Assembly: GCF_947499585.1 (NCBI RefSeq)
Contig: NZ_CANMOO010000001.1
Coordinates: 1,054,001-1,118,000, forward strand
DNA: 64,000 nucleotides
Direction of reading: 5' to 3'
Source: an uncultured Allomuricauda sp.
Lineage (GTDB): Bacteria > Bacteroidota > Bacteroidia > Flavobacteriales > Flavobacteriaceae
Shown here: piece by piece, positions 1-8,254 of the stretch
Layout of the letters: every line of letters starts with the position of its first letter
Numbering within the stretch: the stretch's first letter is position 1
Position numbers and translations under genes: made by a program
The notes under the pieces: model-generated
The model's input: only the letters and a program-made list of their open reading frames with translations
The model's database searches: none
Told to the model about the DNA's origin: nothing

Positions 1-762
1 GGTTTGTCCATAAATGGAATGAAGGCGGTGATGGAGATGCAGTTTGCCGACTTTGCTACTTCAGGATTTAACCCAATTGTAAATTATTTGGCCAAAGTAC
101 ATTATCGTTGGGGCGAAAATGCAGATGTTGTTATTCGTATGCCTTGTGGCGGAGGGGTTGGAGCTGGACCTTTTCATTCACAGACTAATGAGGCTTGGTT
201 TACAAAAACACCAGGTCTTAAAGTAGTATATCCTGCTTTTCCATATGATGCAAAAGGCTTGCTCAATACAGCTATAAACGACCCAAATCCAGTGCTGTTT
301 TTTGAGCACAAGGGCTTGTATAGAAGTGTCTATGGGGATGTTCCTTCGGATTATTACACAATTCCATTTGGGAAGGCAAATCTGGTCAAGACAGGCGATT
401 CTCTGTCGGTAGTTACATATGGGGCAGGAGTACATTGGGCATTGGAAATTTTGGAAAAATATCCAGAAATCAATGCAGATGTTATAGATTTGCGTACACT
501 TCAACCTCTCGATATTGAAACTGTTTACACTTCGGTGAAAAAAACAGGAAAACTGATTGTATTGCAAGAAGACACCTTGTTCGGAGGTGTTGCAAGCGAT
601 ATTTCTGCTATGGTAATGGAAAATTGTTTTGAATTTTTGGATGCACCCGTTAAAAGGGTTGGGAGCTTGGAGACGCCAGTTCCGTTTTCTAAAGGTTTAG
701 AACAAAATTATTTGCCCAAAGGAAGGTTTGAAAAAGCACTGGTTGAGCTTTTTGAATATTGA
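1..762 (+). CDS. 2-oxoacid dehydrogenase E1 component, beta part (5' partial)
   Basis: This is the C-terminal 253 residues of a thiamine-diphosphate-dependent 2-oxoacid dehydrogenase E1, the transketolase-like pyrimidine-binding and C-terminal domains. The reading frame is open from base 1, so the gene starts before the window. Typical E1-beta segments are visible: a glycine-rich stretch followed by HSQTNEAWF, then KVVYPAFPYDAKGLL and VIDLRTLQPLD. Family knowledge says such enzymes decarboxylate pyruvate or branched-chain 2-oxoacids and pass the acyl group to an E2 lipoyl protein. In many Bacteroidetes alpha and beta are fused in one polypeptide; the missing part would show whether that holds here. 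The substrate cannot be told from this fragment. Confidence 0.85.
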   Translation, partial: GLSINGMKAVMEMQFADFATSGFNPIVNYLAKVHYRWGENADVVIRMPCGGGVGAGPFHSQTNEAWFTKTPGLKVVYPAFPYDAKGLLNTAINDPNPVLFFEHKGLYRSVYGDVPSDYYTIPFGKANLVKTGDSLSVVTYGAGVHWALEILEKYPEINADVIDLRTLQPLDIETVYTSVKKTGKLIVLQEDTLFGGVASDISAMVMENCFEFLDAPVKRVGSLETPVPFSKGLEQNYLPKGRFEKALVELFEY

Positions 763-850
763 AATTATTTGGTTTAACATTTTTTTAACAACCTAGAAAG
801 ATAAATATGGTGTCTCAATCGTATATACTAAAATTTAAATTCCAATTCTT

Positions 851-1336
851 ATGGTAAAACACGCATTCTTTTTTATGATGTTTACTGCATTTTTGCTGAC
901 ATCATGTTCTGTTTCTAAAAGCGCAAGGAGCCAACGTAACCTTTTTAGCGGTTCATGGACACTCAACGACATTTCTTATGAGAACAATACCGGTAATTTT
1001 AAATCTGTAATTTTCAATGATGCAGATGATATTTGTTTTGAAGGAAGTGACTGGTTTTTTAGGGACAATAATAGTACAGGTAGATATACAATAACTGAAG
1101 GCAGCCTCTGTCAAGGAGGGGATCGTTTCTTTAGATGGTCCGTTGTTGAGCCAACCGCTAATTACAGCAGTCAACTTCAGTTCAAATTTATTGATGAAAA
1201 ACGAAAAGATGTTTCTGGAGGAGTAGGCTATCGTTTAAACATTGCCAACATATCAGAACAATCCATGACACTTAAATCCAATGTTTCCGTAGACGGAGAA
1301 CTTGTAACCATAGTATATCAATTCTCAAAAAAATAA
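851..1336 (+). CDS. Lipocalin-like lipoprotein
   Basis: A 161-residue protein with a lipoprotein signal: a hydrophobic N-terminus ending in LLTSC at about residue 19, so it is probably acylated and exported. The body contains GSWTLNDISYEN and a WSVVEP stretch, as in small bacterial lipocalin-like beta-barrel domains where a GxW motif opens the first strand. It ends four bases before the OmpA-family gene, so the two are almost certainly one operon. A role in envelope maintenance is an inference from that pairing; the ligand is unknown. Confidence 0.7.
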   Translation: MVKHAFFFMMFTAFLLTSCSVSKSARSQRNLFSGSWTLNDISYENNTGNFKSVIFNDADDICFEGSDWFFRDNNSTGRYTITEGSLCQGGDRFFRWSVVEPTANYSSQLQFKFIDEKRKDVSGGVGYRLNIANISEQSMTLKSNVSVDGELVTIVYQFSKK

Positions 1337-1340
1337 TCAG

Positions 1341-2033
1341 ATGAAAAATATAGCAACAAGAAATACAGCCATTGTTTTGGCATTGAGCTTAATGGTGAGT
1401 TGTAATGCAGTTAAAAACGCTAACAACACTCAAAAAGGCGCAACAATTGGAGCTGCTGGTGGTGCGGTTATTGGTGGAATAATCGGAAACAATGTTGGAA
1501 AAAATGGAAACACGGCTTTAGGAGCCATCATTGGCGCAGTAGTTGGTGGTGCTGCCGGAGGGTATATCGGCAATAGAATGGATAGACAAGCCGAGCGAAT
1601 TGAAGAAGAAATTCCAGGTGCGGAGGTAACTCGTGTAGGAGAGGGAATCAATGTTATTTTCAATGAAGATGCAGGAGTCTATTTTGATACCAATAGATCT
1701 GATGTTAAAGGAACTTCAGCCACTACTTTAGATAAATTGGCTGGAATCTTTAAAGAGTACCCAAACTCAAATGTTTTGGTTGAAGGGCATACAGATAGTG
1801 CGGGTAGCGAAGAATACAATTGGAAGTTGTCTCAGCAAAGAGCAGAATCCGTGACTAGCTATTTGGTAGGTAAGGGTATTTCCAGTGGTAGATTTAGTAC
1901 AAAGTGGTACGGAGAGACCCAACCACGCGAAAGCAATGAGACATCAGAAGGAAAAGCTAAAAACAGGCGTGTTGAGCTAGCCATTGTTGCTAGTGATGAA
2001 CTAAAGCAAGAGGCTTACCAAAAAACAAACTAA
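1341..2033 (+). CDS. OmpA-family lipoprotein with glycine zipper
   Basis: A 230-residue outer-membrane lipoprotein. The N-terminal signal ends in LMVSC (Cys at about 21). Residues 32-78 are a glycine-zipper region rich in GAxxGG repeats, expected to insert in or pack against the membrane. Residues about 110-220 form an OmpA C-terminal peptidoglycan-binding domain, with VYFDTNRSDV, the signature VEGHTDSAGSEEYN, LSQQRAESV and KNRRVEL. Such proteins tether the outer membrane to the cell wall. It follows the lipocalin-like gene by four bases and is closed by a strong terminator at 2058. Confidence 0.9.
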   Translation: MKNIATRNTAIVLALSLMVSCNAVKNANNTQKGATIGAAGGAVIGGIIGNNVGKNGNTALGAIIGAVVGGAAGGYIGNRMDRQAERIEEEIPGAEVTRVGEGINVIFNEDAGVYFDTNRSDVKGTSATTLDKLAGIFKEYPNSNVLVEGHTDSAGSEEYNWKLSQQRAESVTSYLVGKGISSGRFSTKWYGETQPRESNETSEGKAKNRRVELAIVASDELKQEAYQKTN

Positions 2034-2057
2034 GAATACAAAACATTTTATGTTTTT

Positions 2058-2090
2058 AATCCCGGCCATAATAGGTCGGGATTTTTGTTT
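2058..2090 (+). terminator. Rho-independent terminator after the OmpA-like gene
   Basis: The arm aatcccggcc (2058-2067) pairs with ggtcgggatt (2074-2083) with one G-T wobble. A six-base loop separates them and a T-rich tract follows. It lies 25 bases after the OmpA-like stop codon and only 20 bases before the type III PKS operon, separating the two transcription units. Confidence 0.8.
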
Positions 2091-2110
2091 TAAAGAATTA
2101 TCTTCATAGG

Positions 2111-3238
2111 GTGAATAATCCCAAAGTTGTTATCATTGGTGGTGGATTGGCCGGGTTGGCAGCTGCGCTGGATTTGGCGCAAAAAGGAAAACAGGTCTTG
2201 GTTATTGAAAAAAACCAATATCCCAACCACAAAGTATGCGGAGAATATGTATCTAATGAGGTCAAACCTTATTTAGAGCAGCTTGGTTTGGAATTGGGTA
2301 ACCTAGGATTGCCAGAAATTGATACCCTTCAAATTAGCACACAGTCAGGTAAGCTAATAGAAGTTGGTCTTCCTTTGGGTGGCTTTGGAATAAGTAGATA
2401 CACTTTTGACCATAAGCTTTACTTGTTGGCGAAAAAAAAAGGCGTGGATTTCCTTTTTGATACAGTAGTTGATATTCAATTTGTAGGTGATGAATTTTTC
2501 ATAACCTTATCTTCTAAAGAAAAAATATCCAGTAAAGTAGTTTTGGGAGCATTTGGTAAGCGCTCAAACTTAGATGTTAAGTTGAATAGAAGTTTTATTC
2601 AGCAGAAGTCCCCATGGCTTGGAATAAAATCACATTACATAAACAATGGACATCCCTCAAATGTAGTGGCTCTTCACAATTTTCCTGGAGGATATGGAGG
2701 ATTGTCCCAAACAGAGACCGGAGATTTAAACTTTTGCTGCTTGGTTAAGTACAAAAGCTTTAAAAAAGAAGGGAATATAGCTTCGTTTAACCAAACTGTG
2801 GTGTCCCAAAACCCAATTTTAAAAGATTTTTTAGCCAATACAGAGGCAAAATTTGAAAAACCATTGAGCATTGCTCAAATTTCGTTTGAAAAGAAAAAGA
2901 TGGTGGAGAATCACATATTAATGTGTGGGGATACTGCAGGTTTAATACATCCGCTATGCGGTAATGGAATGGCGATGGCAATCCATAGCGCAAAATTAGC
3001 CGCAGAACAAGTGGTTATGTTTTTGGAAAAACCTAACTTCACAAGAAAAGATATGGAAAAAGAGTACCAAATGCTTTGGGAAAAGAATTTTGGCAAAAGA
3101 CTCTGGATGGGTCGTCGCTTACAAGACCTAATGTTGCATACCAAGTGGTTTAATTTGGGAATGCATACAGTGGCCAACTCCAAAATAGTACTTCGAGAAC
3201 TGATTCGTAACACGCATGGTAATCCAATTCTAAATTGA
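2111..3238 (+). CDS. FAD-dependent oxidoreductase of the type III PKS cluster
   Basis: A 375-residue flavoprotein of the geranylgeranyl-reductase / aromatic-monooxygenase superfamily. The N-terminal dinucleotide fold has GGGLAGLAAALDLA followed by VLVIEK, then the conserved KVCGEYVS. The second FAD motif is GDTAGLIHPLCGNGMAMA at about 280. By analogy with SrsC of the Streptomyces phenolic-lipid operon it may hydroxylate or oxidise the aromatic polyketide product; reduction of an isoprenoid-like double bond is the alternative. The start is GTG, right after the upstream terminator. It overlaps the methyltransferase start by one base, so it is the first gene of the operon. Confidence 0.82.
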   Translation: MNNPKVVIIGGGLAGLAAALDLAQKGKQVLVIEKNQYPNHKVCGEYVSNEVKPYLEQLGLELGNLGLPEIDTLQISTQSGKLIEVGLPLGGFGISRYTFDHKLYLLAKKKGVDFLFDTVVDIQFVGDEFFITLSSKEKISSKVVLGAFGKRSNLDVKLNRSFIQQKSPWLGIKSHYINNGHPSNVVALHNFPGGYGGLSQTETGDLNFCCLVKYKSFKKEGNIASFNQTVVSQNPILKDFLANTEAKFEKPLSIAQISFEKKKMVENHILMCGDTAGLIHPLCGNGMAMAIHSAKLAAEQVVMFLEKPNFTRKDMEKEYQMLWEKNFGKRLWMGRRLQDLMLHTKWFNLGMHTVANSKIVLRELIRNTHGNPILN

Positions 3239-3951
3239 TGGATTTTTCTGTTCGTAGTGAGGAACTGGAACTCATGGATGATCCAAACATGGAGTTTGAG
3301 CTTTTGGATGCTGCCTATGCGGACATTAACAAATGCAACAAATTACTGGGGGGAGAGTCAATAACCGTAGACGCGGTGTGGGAATTGGTGAAAGAGAGCG
3401 GCAAAAAATCGTATACGATTTTGGATATGGGTTGTGGAGATGGCACCATGCTAAGAAAACTATCCAAACATCTGAGTAAAAATGGGGTGTCGCACAATAT
3501 GGTGGGGATAGACCTAAGAGATGACGTATTGCAAATTGCCAAGGAGAAATCTCACGATTACCCTAACATAAATTTCAAGAAAGAAGACATACTAAAAGCT
3601 GATTCCAGTCTTTCTTGCGACATTTTGATCAACACGCTTACCATGCATCATTTTGATGAGAACCGTATAGACGCTTTTCTAAACAAGTTTGTTAGCTTGG
3701 CCAAAGTTGGGGTGGTTATCAATGACCTTCAAAGAAGCAGAATCGCTTATGCTCTCTTTCAAGTATTTGGGTTTTTCTTTATTAAGACGAAGGTTGCAAA
3801 ATATGATGGCCTTGTTTCCATAAGCAAAGGTTTTAGGAAGGATGAGTTGATAGAACTATCAAAAAAAATACCAAGTGTTACACATACAATTCAATGGAAA
3901 TGGGCTTTTAGGTATGTATGGGTAATGAAATTTAACCGACATAAGAATTAA
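3238..3951 (+). CDS. SAM-dependent methyltransferase of the type III PKS cluster
   Basis: A 237-residue class I methyltransferase. Motif I is ILDMGCGDGTML at about residue 62, followed by an acidic residue after strand 2 (VGIDLRDD) and a later CDILINTLTMHHF stretch. The ATG shares one base with the preceding TGA, and the gene's TAA shares one base with the type III PKS ATG, so the three are translationally coupled. By analogy with SrsB or BpsB it probably O- or C-methylates the polyketide. A hydrophobic segment (ALFQVFGFFFI) suggests it may act close to a lipid-like substrate. The exact site of methylation cannot be read from the sequence. Confidence 0.82.
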   Translation: MDFSVRSEELELMDDPNMEFELLDAAYADINKCNKLLGGESITVDAVWELVKESGKKSYTILDMGCGDGTMLRKLSKHLSKNGVSHNMVGIDLRDDVLQIAKEKSHDYPNINFKKEDILKADSSLSCDILINTLTMHHFDENRIDAFLNKFVSLAKVGVVINDLQRSRIAYALFQVFGFFFIKTKVAKYDGLVSISKGFRKDELIELSKKIPSVTHTIQWKWAFRYVWVMKFNRHKN

Positions 3952-5006
3952 TGGGTCCAGTACATGTAGTTGGAGTATCAAAACAATTGCCAAAGTATAG
4001 CAGGAAAACTTCGGATATTATTCCTTTCATAGATTTATGGCTTTCAGACCAAGACGAACGTTTTAGAAGAAAAGTGGTAAAGATTTTTGAAGGAGCGGGG
4101 GTGGACCAGCGCTATGGCATAATGGATATTGAAGAGGTCTTTACCGCAACTTCTTTTGAGGAGAAAAATAACATATACTCTAGAGAAATTAAGATTTTAG
4201 GAGAGCAAGTACTTCAAAAAGCTTTAAATCAAGCGGAATGGGATGCAAAATCCTTGGACTATATCATTACGGTCAGTTGTACTGGGATTATGATCCCATC
4301 ATTGGATGCCTATTTGGTTAATTCTCTGGGGCTGCGACAAGACATCATTAGGCTTCCTGTAACAGAAATGGGTTGTGCTGCGGGAGTTTCTGGCTTGATC
4401 TATGCAACAAATTTCCTTAGGTCAAATCCAGGTAAACGAGCAGCTGTTATAGCGGTTGAAAGTCCTACTGCAACTTTTCAACTTAATGATTTCTCCATGG
4501 CCAATATGGTAAGTGCTGCAATATTTGGTGATGGAGCAGCATGTGTTTTGTTGTCTTCAGAAAAAGAAGCTGAAGGCCCAAAGGTCATTGGGGAAGAAAT
4601 GTACCATTTTAAAGACGCTACTCACTTAATGGGTTTTGATTTAACCAATACAGGATTAAAAATGATATTGGATCCAGCAGTTCCGGAGGTGATTGCAAAA
4701 CACTTTCCGCAGATTGTCCATCCATTTTTAGAACGATTTAATTCAAACATTGAAAAGGTCGATTATTTAATTTTTCATCCGGGAGGAAAGAAGATAGTGC
4801 AGACGGTTCAAGAATTGTTTGGTAAATTGGGTAAAGACATAAATGACACAAAAGAAGTATTGCAAGAGTATGGGAACATGAGCAGTGTTACAGTGCTGTA
4901 TGTGCTGGAGCGTTTTCTGCTTAAGGAGACGGCTAAAGGACAACAGGGAATGGTATTGAGTTTTGGTCCTGGATTTTCAGCGCAACGGATTTTATTGGAA
5001 TGGTAA
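3951..5006 (+). CDS. Type III polyketide synthase (chalcone synthase-like)
   Basis: A 351-residue type III PKS of usual length for the family. The catalytic triad is visible: Cys142 in EMGCAAGVSG, His276 in LIFHPGGKK and Asn309 in YGNMSSVTV. Family members condense an acyl starter with malonyl units without an ACP on the growing chain and cyclise it to pyrones, resorcinols or phloroglucinols. Type III PKS genes are known from marine flavobacteria, for example a phloroglucinol-type enzyme in Zobellia. The KAS, dehydratase, enoyl reductase and ACP next door suggest a fatty acyl starter made on a dedicated ACP, as in alkylresorcinol pathways. The product is unknown. Confidence 0.93.
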   Translation: MGPVHVVGVSKQLPKYSRKTSDIIPFIDLWLSDQDERFRRKVVKIFEGAGVDQRYGIMDIEEVFTATSFEEKNNIYSREIKILGEQVLQKALNQAEWDAKSLDYIITVSCTGIMIPSLDAYLVNSLGLRQDIIRLPVTEMGCAAGVSGLIYATNFLRSNPGKRAAVIAVESPTATFQLNDFSMANMVSAAIFGDGAACVLLSSEKEAEGPKVIGEEMYHFKDATHLMGFDLTNTGLKMILDPAVPEVIAKHFPQIVHPFLERFNSNIEKVDYLIFHPGGKKIVQTVQELFGKLGKDINDTKEVLQEYGNMSSVTVLYVLERFLLKETAKGQQGMVLSFGPGFSAQRILLEW

Positions 5007-5018
5007 TTTGTTTTGACA

Positions 5019-5798
5019 ATGAAAGATTCATCTAAATGGGCTTTAATATTAGGAGGGAGTAGTGGACTTGGTTTTGCCACTGCAAAAAAGCTAGCACAGC
5101 ATGGATTTAAAATAATAATAATTCACAGAGATAGAAAATCTGATATTGAAAGGGTTAAAGTAAATTTTCAAGATATTACTTTAACTAAAAATACATTGTT
5201 TAGTTTCAATGTAGATGCTATAAATCCTATAAAACGTGATGAATTAATCCAGGAAATCAAGAAGCTCATTGGAGCTGAAAAAATACATGTGCTTGTTCAC
5301 AGTATTGCAAAGGGCAACTTAAAACCCATGGCTAGTGAAAATAATGCTCTAAATAATCAAGATTTTCATTTAACTATTGATGCTATGGCTATAAGTCTTT
5401 ATGACTGGGTAAAGGATTTAGTGAGTTCAAAGTTGTTTTCTGGAGACGCTAGGCTGATATCTTTTACTAGTGAAGGCAATTCCAAAGCATGGGAAAGTTA
5501 CGCTGCTGTATCCGCTGCAAAAGCGGCTCTGGAAGCAATCACACGAAACATTGCTCTTGAATTTGCGCCGATTGGCATAAAGGCAAATTGCATACAGGCG
5601 GGTATGACGGATACTAAGTCCTTTCAGATGATACCAAATAGTGAGGTTTTAAAAGAAGAAGCGATAAAGCGAAATCCCAATAATAGACTTACGACACCCG
5701 AAGATGTTGCCAATGTTGCTTATTTACTCACAATGGAAGAGGCGAAATGGATTACGGGAACGGTTATAAAAGTTGATGGAGGTGAAAGTTTGCAATAG
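5019..5798 (+). CDS. SDR oxidoreductase, FabL-like enoyl reductase
   Basis: A 259-residue short-chain dehydrogenase fold protein. The cofactor loop is LGGSSGLG near residue 12. The active site is Tyr161-x6-Lys168 (YAAVSAAK) instead of the classical Tyr-x3-Lys, and VHSIAKGN follows strand 4. The Y-x6-K spacing and VDGGESL near the C-terminus point to the FabI/FabL enoyl-ACP reductase group, not to FabG ketoreductases. It would therefore reduce the enoyl intermediate left by the neighbouring FabZ-like dehydratase. The ATG at 5019 is preferred over a TTG six bases earlier. Its stop directly abuts the dehydratase ATG. No ketoreductase is present in the cluster. Confidence 0.8.
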   Translation: MKDSSKWALILGGSSGLGFATAKKLAQHGFKIIIIHRDRKSDIERVKVNFQDITLTKNTLFSFNVDAINPIKRDELIQEIKKLIGAEKIHVLVHSIAKGNLKPMASENNALNNQDFHLTIDAMAISLYDWVKDLVSSKLFSGDARLISFTSEGNSKAWESYAAVSAAKAALEAITRNIALEFAPIGIKANCIQAGMTDTKSFQMIPNSEVLKEEAIKRNPNNRLTTPEDVANVAYLLTMEEAKWITGTVIKVDGGESLQ

Positions 5799-6260
5799 AT
5801 GATGACACCTGATGAAATAATCGATAACCTTCCATATGCACAACCCTTTCTTTTTGTGGATGAGTTGATTCACGTGGATGAGCAATCAGCTGAAGGAACT
5901 TATGTATTTGAAGAGGATTCTAGTTTTTACAAAGGTCATTTTAAAGATTTCCCTGTTACCCCAGGGGTTATTTTAACGGAGTGCTGTGCTCAAATTGGCT
6001 TGGTGTGCCTTGGGATTTACCTTTTGCAAAAAGAGATTATTGAAAAACAAGATAAAAAACCGCAAATTGCCCTGAGTAGCTCTGAAATGGAGTTTTATTT
6101 GCCGGTTTTTCCTAATGAAAAGGTGAAAGTGGTTTCAGAAAAAATATATTTCAGATTTGGCAAGCTCAAATGCAAGGTAAAATTGTTTAAAGCTGAGGGG
6201 GAATTGGTGTGTAAAGGAATTGTAGCTGGAATGTTCAAACAGGTGAGTGATGGGGAATAG
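5799..6260 (+). CDS. 3-hydroxyacyl-ACP dehydratase, FabZ-like
   Basis: A 153-residue hot-dog-fold protein. The FabZ signature is present: LPYAQPFLFVDEL at the start, catalytic His47 in FYKGHFKDFPVTPGV and Glu61 in ILTECCAQ, with the usual 14-residue spacing. It should dehydrate 3-hydroxyacyl-ACP in the cluster's own fatty acid module. The ATG follows the SDR stop with no gap (a second ATG is one codon later), and the 3' end overlaps the KAS start, so translation is coupled on both sides. Confidence 0.85.
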   Translation: MMTPDEIIDNLPYAQPFLFVDELIHVDEQSAEGTYVFEEDSSFYKGHFKDFPVTPGVILTECCAQIGLVCLGIYLLQKEIIEKQDKKPQIALSSSEMEFYLPVFPNEKVKVVSEKIYFRFGKLKCKVKLFKAEGELVCKGIVAGMFKQVSDGE

Positions 6261-7521
6261 GGTAGTGGTAACAGGTATGGGAGTTTGCGCACCAAATGGA
6301 ATTGGACTTTCTGAGTTTGCTGCATCACTTAAGAATGGAAATAGTGGGATACAATTCTACTCTGAACTAGAAAAATTAAATTTTTCATGTCAAGTAGCTG
6401 GAAAACCATTAATTAATACCATTAACTTAAATAGATACTTTACTAATGTTCAATTAAAAGGATTGAATGCCAGTGGTGTGTTTTATGGCGTAATTGCGGG
6501 AAAAGATGCATGGGAAGATGCCGGTTTATCATCCGTAAGTTCAGAAAATCCTGATTGGGATAGTGGAATCATATTTGGTACAGGAATTCTTGGAGTGGAT
6601 AAGTTCAGAGAAGCTATATACCAAGTTGATGAGGGTAATGTAAGACGATTAGGCAGCACCTCGGTAATTCAGACCATGGCTAGTGGAATAAGTGCTTACC
6701 TCGGTGGTATGTTAGGTTGTGGAAACCAGGTCACTACTAATTCGTCTGCCTGTACTACTGGTACGGAAGCTTTATTAATGGGCTATGAGCGTATTAAAAA
6801 TAAAAAAGCGGTAAGGATGTTGGTGGGTAGTTGTAGTGATAGCGGTCCCTACGTGTGGGGAGGTTTTGATGCCATGCGTATACTTCCGAGAAACTATAAT
6901 GACAATCCAGAAGCGGCCAGTAGGCCAATGAGTGCATCTGCAGCTGGATTTGTGCCAGGCAGTGGGGCGGGAGCTCTAGTTTTAGAATCATTAGAGAGCG
7001 CTTTAGAGCGTGGCGCGAATATTTATGGGGAAATTATAGGAGGTAATGTAAATAGTGGCGGACAAAGAGGCGGAGGGAGTATGACTGCTCCAAACAGCAA
7101 AGCGGTTCAGCGCTGCATAACAAATGCCATTGAAGACTCAGGAATAGAGCCAAATGATATTGATACAATCAACGGACACCTTACTGCCACGTCAAAAGAT
7201 CCTGATGAGATTACGAATTGGAGTCAAGCGCTTGGCCGCTCTGGAATCGATTTTCCTTTTGTTAATTCCTTTAAAGGCCATTTTGGGCATTGTTTGGCAG
7301 CTGCTGGGAGTATTGAGTGCGTTGGTACCTTACTTCAGTTTAAGGAAAACCAGATTTTTGGAAACATCAATTGTGAGGATGTGCATCCAGAAATAGATAA
7401 ATTGATAGATACTTCAAAAATTCCTCGTACAACAATGGACTTTGCGCCAAAAATTATTGCAAAAGCCAGCTTTGGCTTTGGAGATGTAAATGCCTGTGTT
7501 ATTTTTAAAGCCTATAGCTAG
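6250..7521 (+). CDS. Beta-ketoacyl-ACP synthase (KAS II-like)
   Basis: A 423-residue thiolase-fold condensing enzyme of KAS I/II type. It opens with RVVVTGMGVCAPNG. The active-site set is complete: Cys168 in SSACTTG, His310 in NGHLTAT, and Lys342 and His347 in SFKGHFGH. The second motif is NGHLTAT instead of the usual NAHGTST, so it belongs to a divergent branch and not to housekeeping FabF. It should extend an acyl chain on the adjacent ACP. The ATG at 6250 overlaps the dehydratase by 11 bases; a GTG lies one codon upstream. Confidence 0.88.
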   Translation: MGNRVVVTGMGVCAPNGIGLSEFAASLKNGNSGIQFYSELEKLNFSCQVAGKPLINTINLNRYFTNVQLKGLNASGVFYGVIAGKDAWEDAGLSSVSSENPDWDSGIIFGTGILGVDKFREAIYQVDEGNVRRLGSTSVIQTMASGISAYLGGMLGCGNQVTTNSSACTTGTEALLMGYERIKNKKAVRMLVGSCSDSGPYVWGGFDAMRILPRNYNDNPEAASRPMSASAAGFVPGSGAGALVLESLESALERGANIYGEIIGGNVNSGGQRGGGSMTAPNSKAVQRCITNAIEDSGIEPNDIDTINGHLTATSKDPDEITNWSQALGRSGIDFPFVNSFKGHFGHCLAAAGSIECVGTLLQFKENQIFGNINCEDVHPEIDKLIDTSKIPRTTMDFAPKIIAKASFGFGDVNACVIFKAYS

Positions 7522-7543
7522 AAACAAATTCTTAAAATAAAAA

Positions 7544-7795
7544 ATGCAAGAAGAAAGATATCAGAAACTAAAGGAGATCGTACAAACCTATTTACCGGAT
7601 GATGTTTCTGCGGAAGCCATACAAATGGAAAGTAATTTCACCCAAGAATTAAACATCAACTCGGCCAATTTAGTAGATATTGTGCTGGATGTTGAAGATG
7701 CTTTTGACATTATGTTGGAAAATGAAGATATGGACGGTATGCAAACAGTTAAGGATGCACTGCAAATAATAGATTATAAAATAGCTGCTAAATGA
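7544..7795 (+). CDS. Acyl carrier protein
   Basis: An 83-residue acidic helical protein. The phosphopantetheine attachment Ser40 sits in ELNINSANLVDIVLDVED, the equivalent of the DSLDxVEL motif. The replacement of DSL by NSA is unusual and marks it as a pathway-specific ACP. It lies 22 bases after the KAS and overlaps the following membrane gene by ATGA. It would carry the acyl intermediate made by the KAS, dehydratase and enoyl reductase and could hand it to the type III PKS. Confidence 0.85.
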   Translation: MQEERYQKLKEIVQTYLPDDVSAEAIQMESNFTQELNINSANLVDIVLDVEDAFDIMLENEDMDGMQTVKDALQIIDYKIAAK

Positions 7796-8217
7796 AAGAA
7801 TTCTGGAATTACGTTTTGGAAAAAGTGACTGTTGATAAGCGATTATTGATTACCTATTGTCTCGTTTATTTTCTTTGGGGCTTTGGAATGAATTGGTTTG
7901 GAGCACAAATGGAAATTGCCAAGTTTACCTTTTGGTGGCAGGTGATTACCTGTTATATTTTATATATGGTTCCAATTTCTTTGGTATTAAGGGGTTTGCC
8001 TTTTCATATGCAATATGCCTATGGATTAATTGCCATGGGATTGTTGGAGTTTGGAGGATATGCTCTACAAACTTCGTATGCATATCCAAATAACATTTTA
8101 GATCAACTATTCAACATACGTAATTTTAGCCTAGGTATGGCACTGTTTTTTGCTTTGTACTTTCCTTTAGGTAATTGGGGTGTAGGTAAGATTTACAATA
8201 TGCTGTTCAAAAAATAG
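7792..8217 (+). CDS. Four-helix membrane protein closing the PKS cluster
   Basis: A 141-residue protein with about four predicted transmembrane helices (near residues 17-35, 43-65, 72-92 and 108-126), rich in Trp, Tyr and Phe. Its ATG lies inside the ACP stop (ATGA overlap), so it belongs to the same operon. I do not recognise a family. Position suggests a role in placing, exporting or modifying a hydrophobic product, but nothing in the sequence shows a catalytic motif. Confidence 0.7.
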   Translation: MKEFWNYVLEKVTVDKRLLITYCLVYFLWGFGMNWFGAQMEIAKFTFWWQVITCYILYMVPISLVLRGLPFHMQYAYGLIAMGLLEFGGYALQTSYAYPNNILDQLFNIRNFSLGMALFFALYFPLGNWGVGKIYNMLFKK

Positions 8218-8254
8218 CACGGGTTACTTAGCGTTCCTAAAAGGATATGGTGAG

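Noticed and set aside
178..567. 129-codon minus-strand ORF inside the E1 gene
   Set aside because: It lies antisense to a clear E1-beta frame and has no family features; the Cys/Ile-rich composition is typical of a shadow frame.
2111..8217. Reading the PKS cluster as a flexirubin or aryl-polyene cluster
   Set aside because: There is no DarA/DarB pair, glycosyl or acyl transferase set, or multiple KAS genes; the type III PKS defines it differently.
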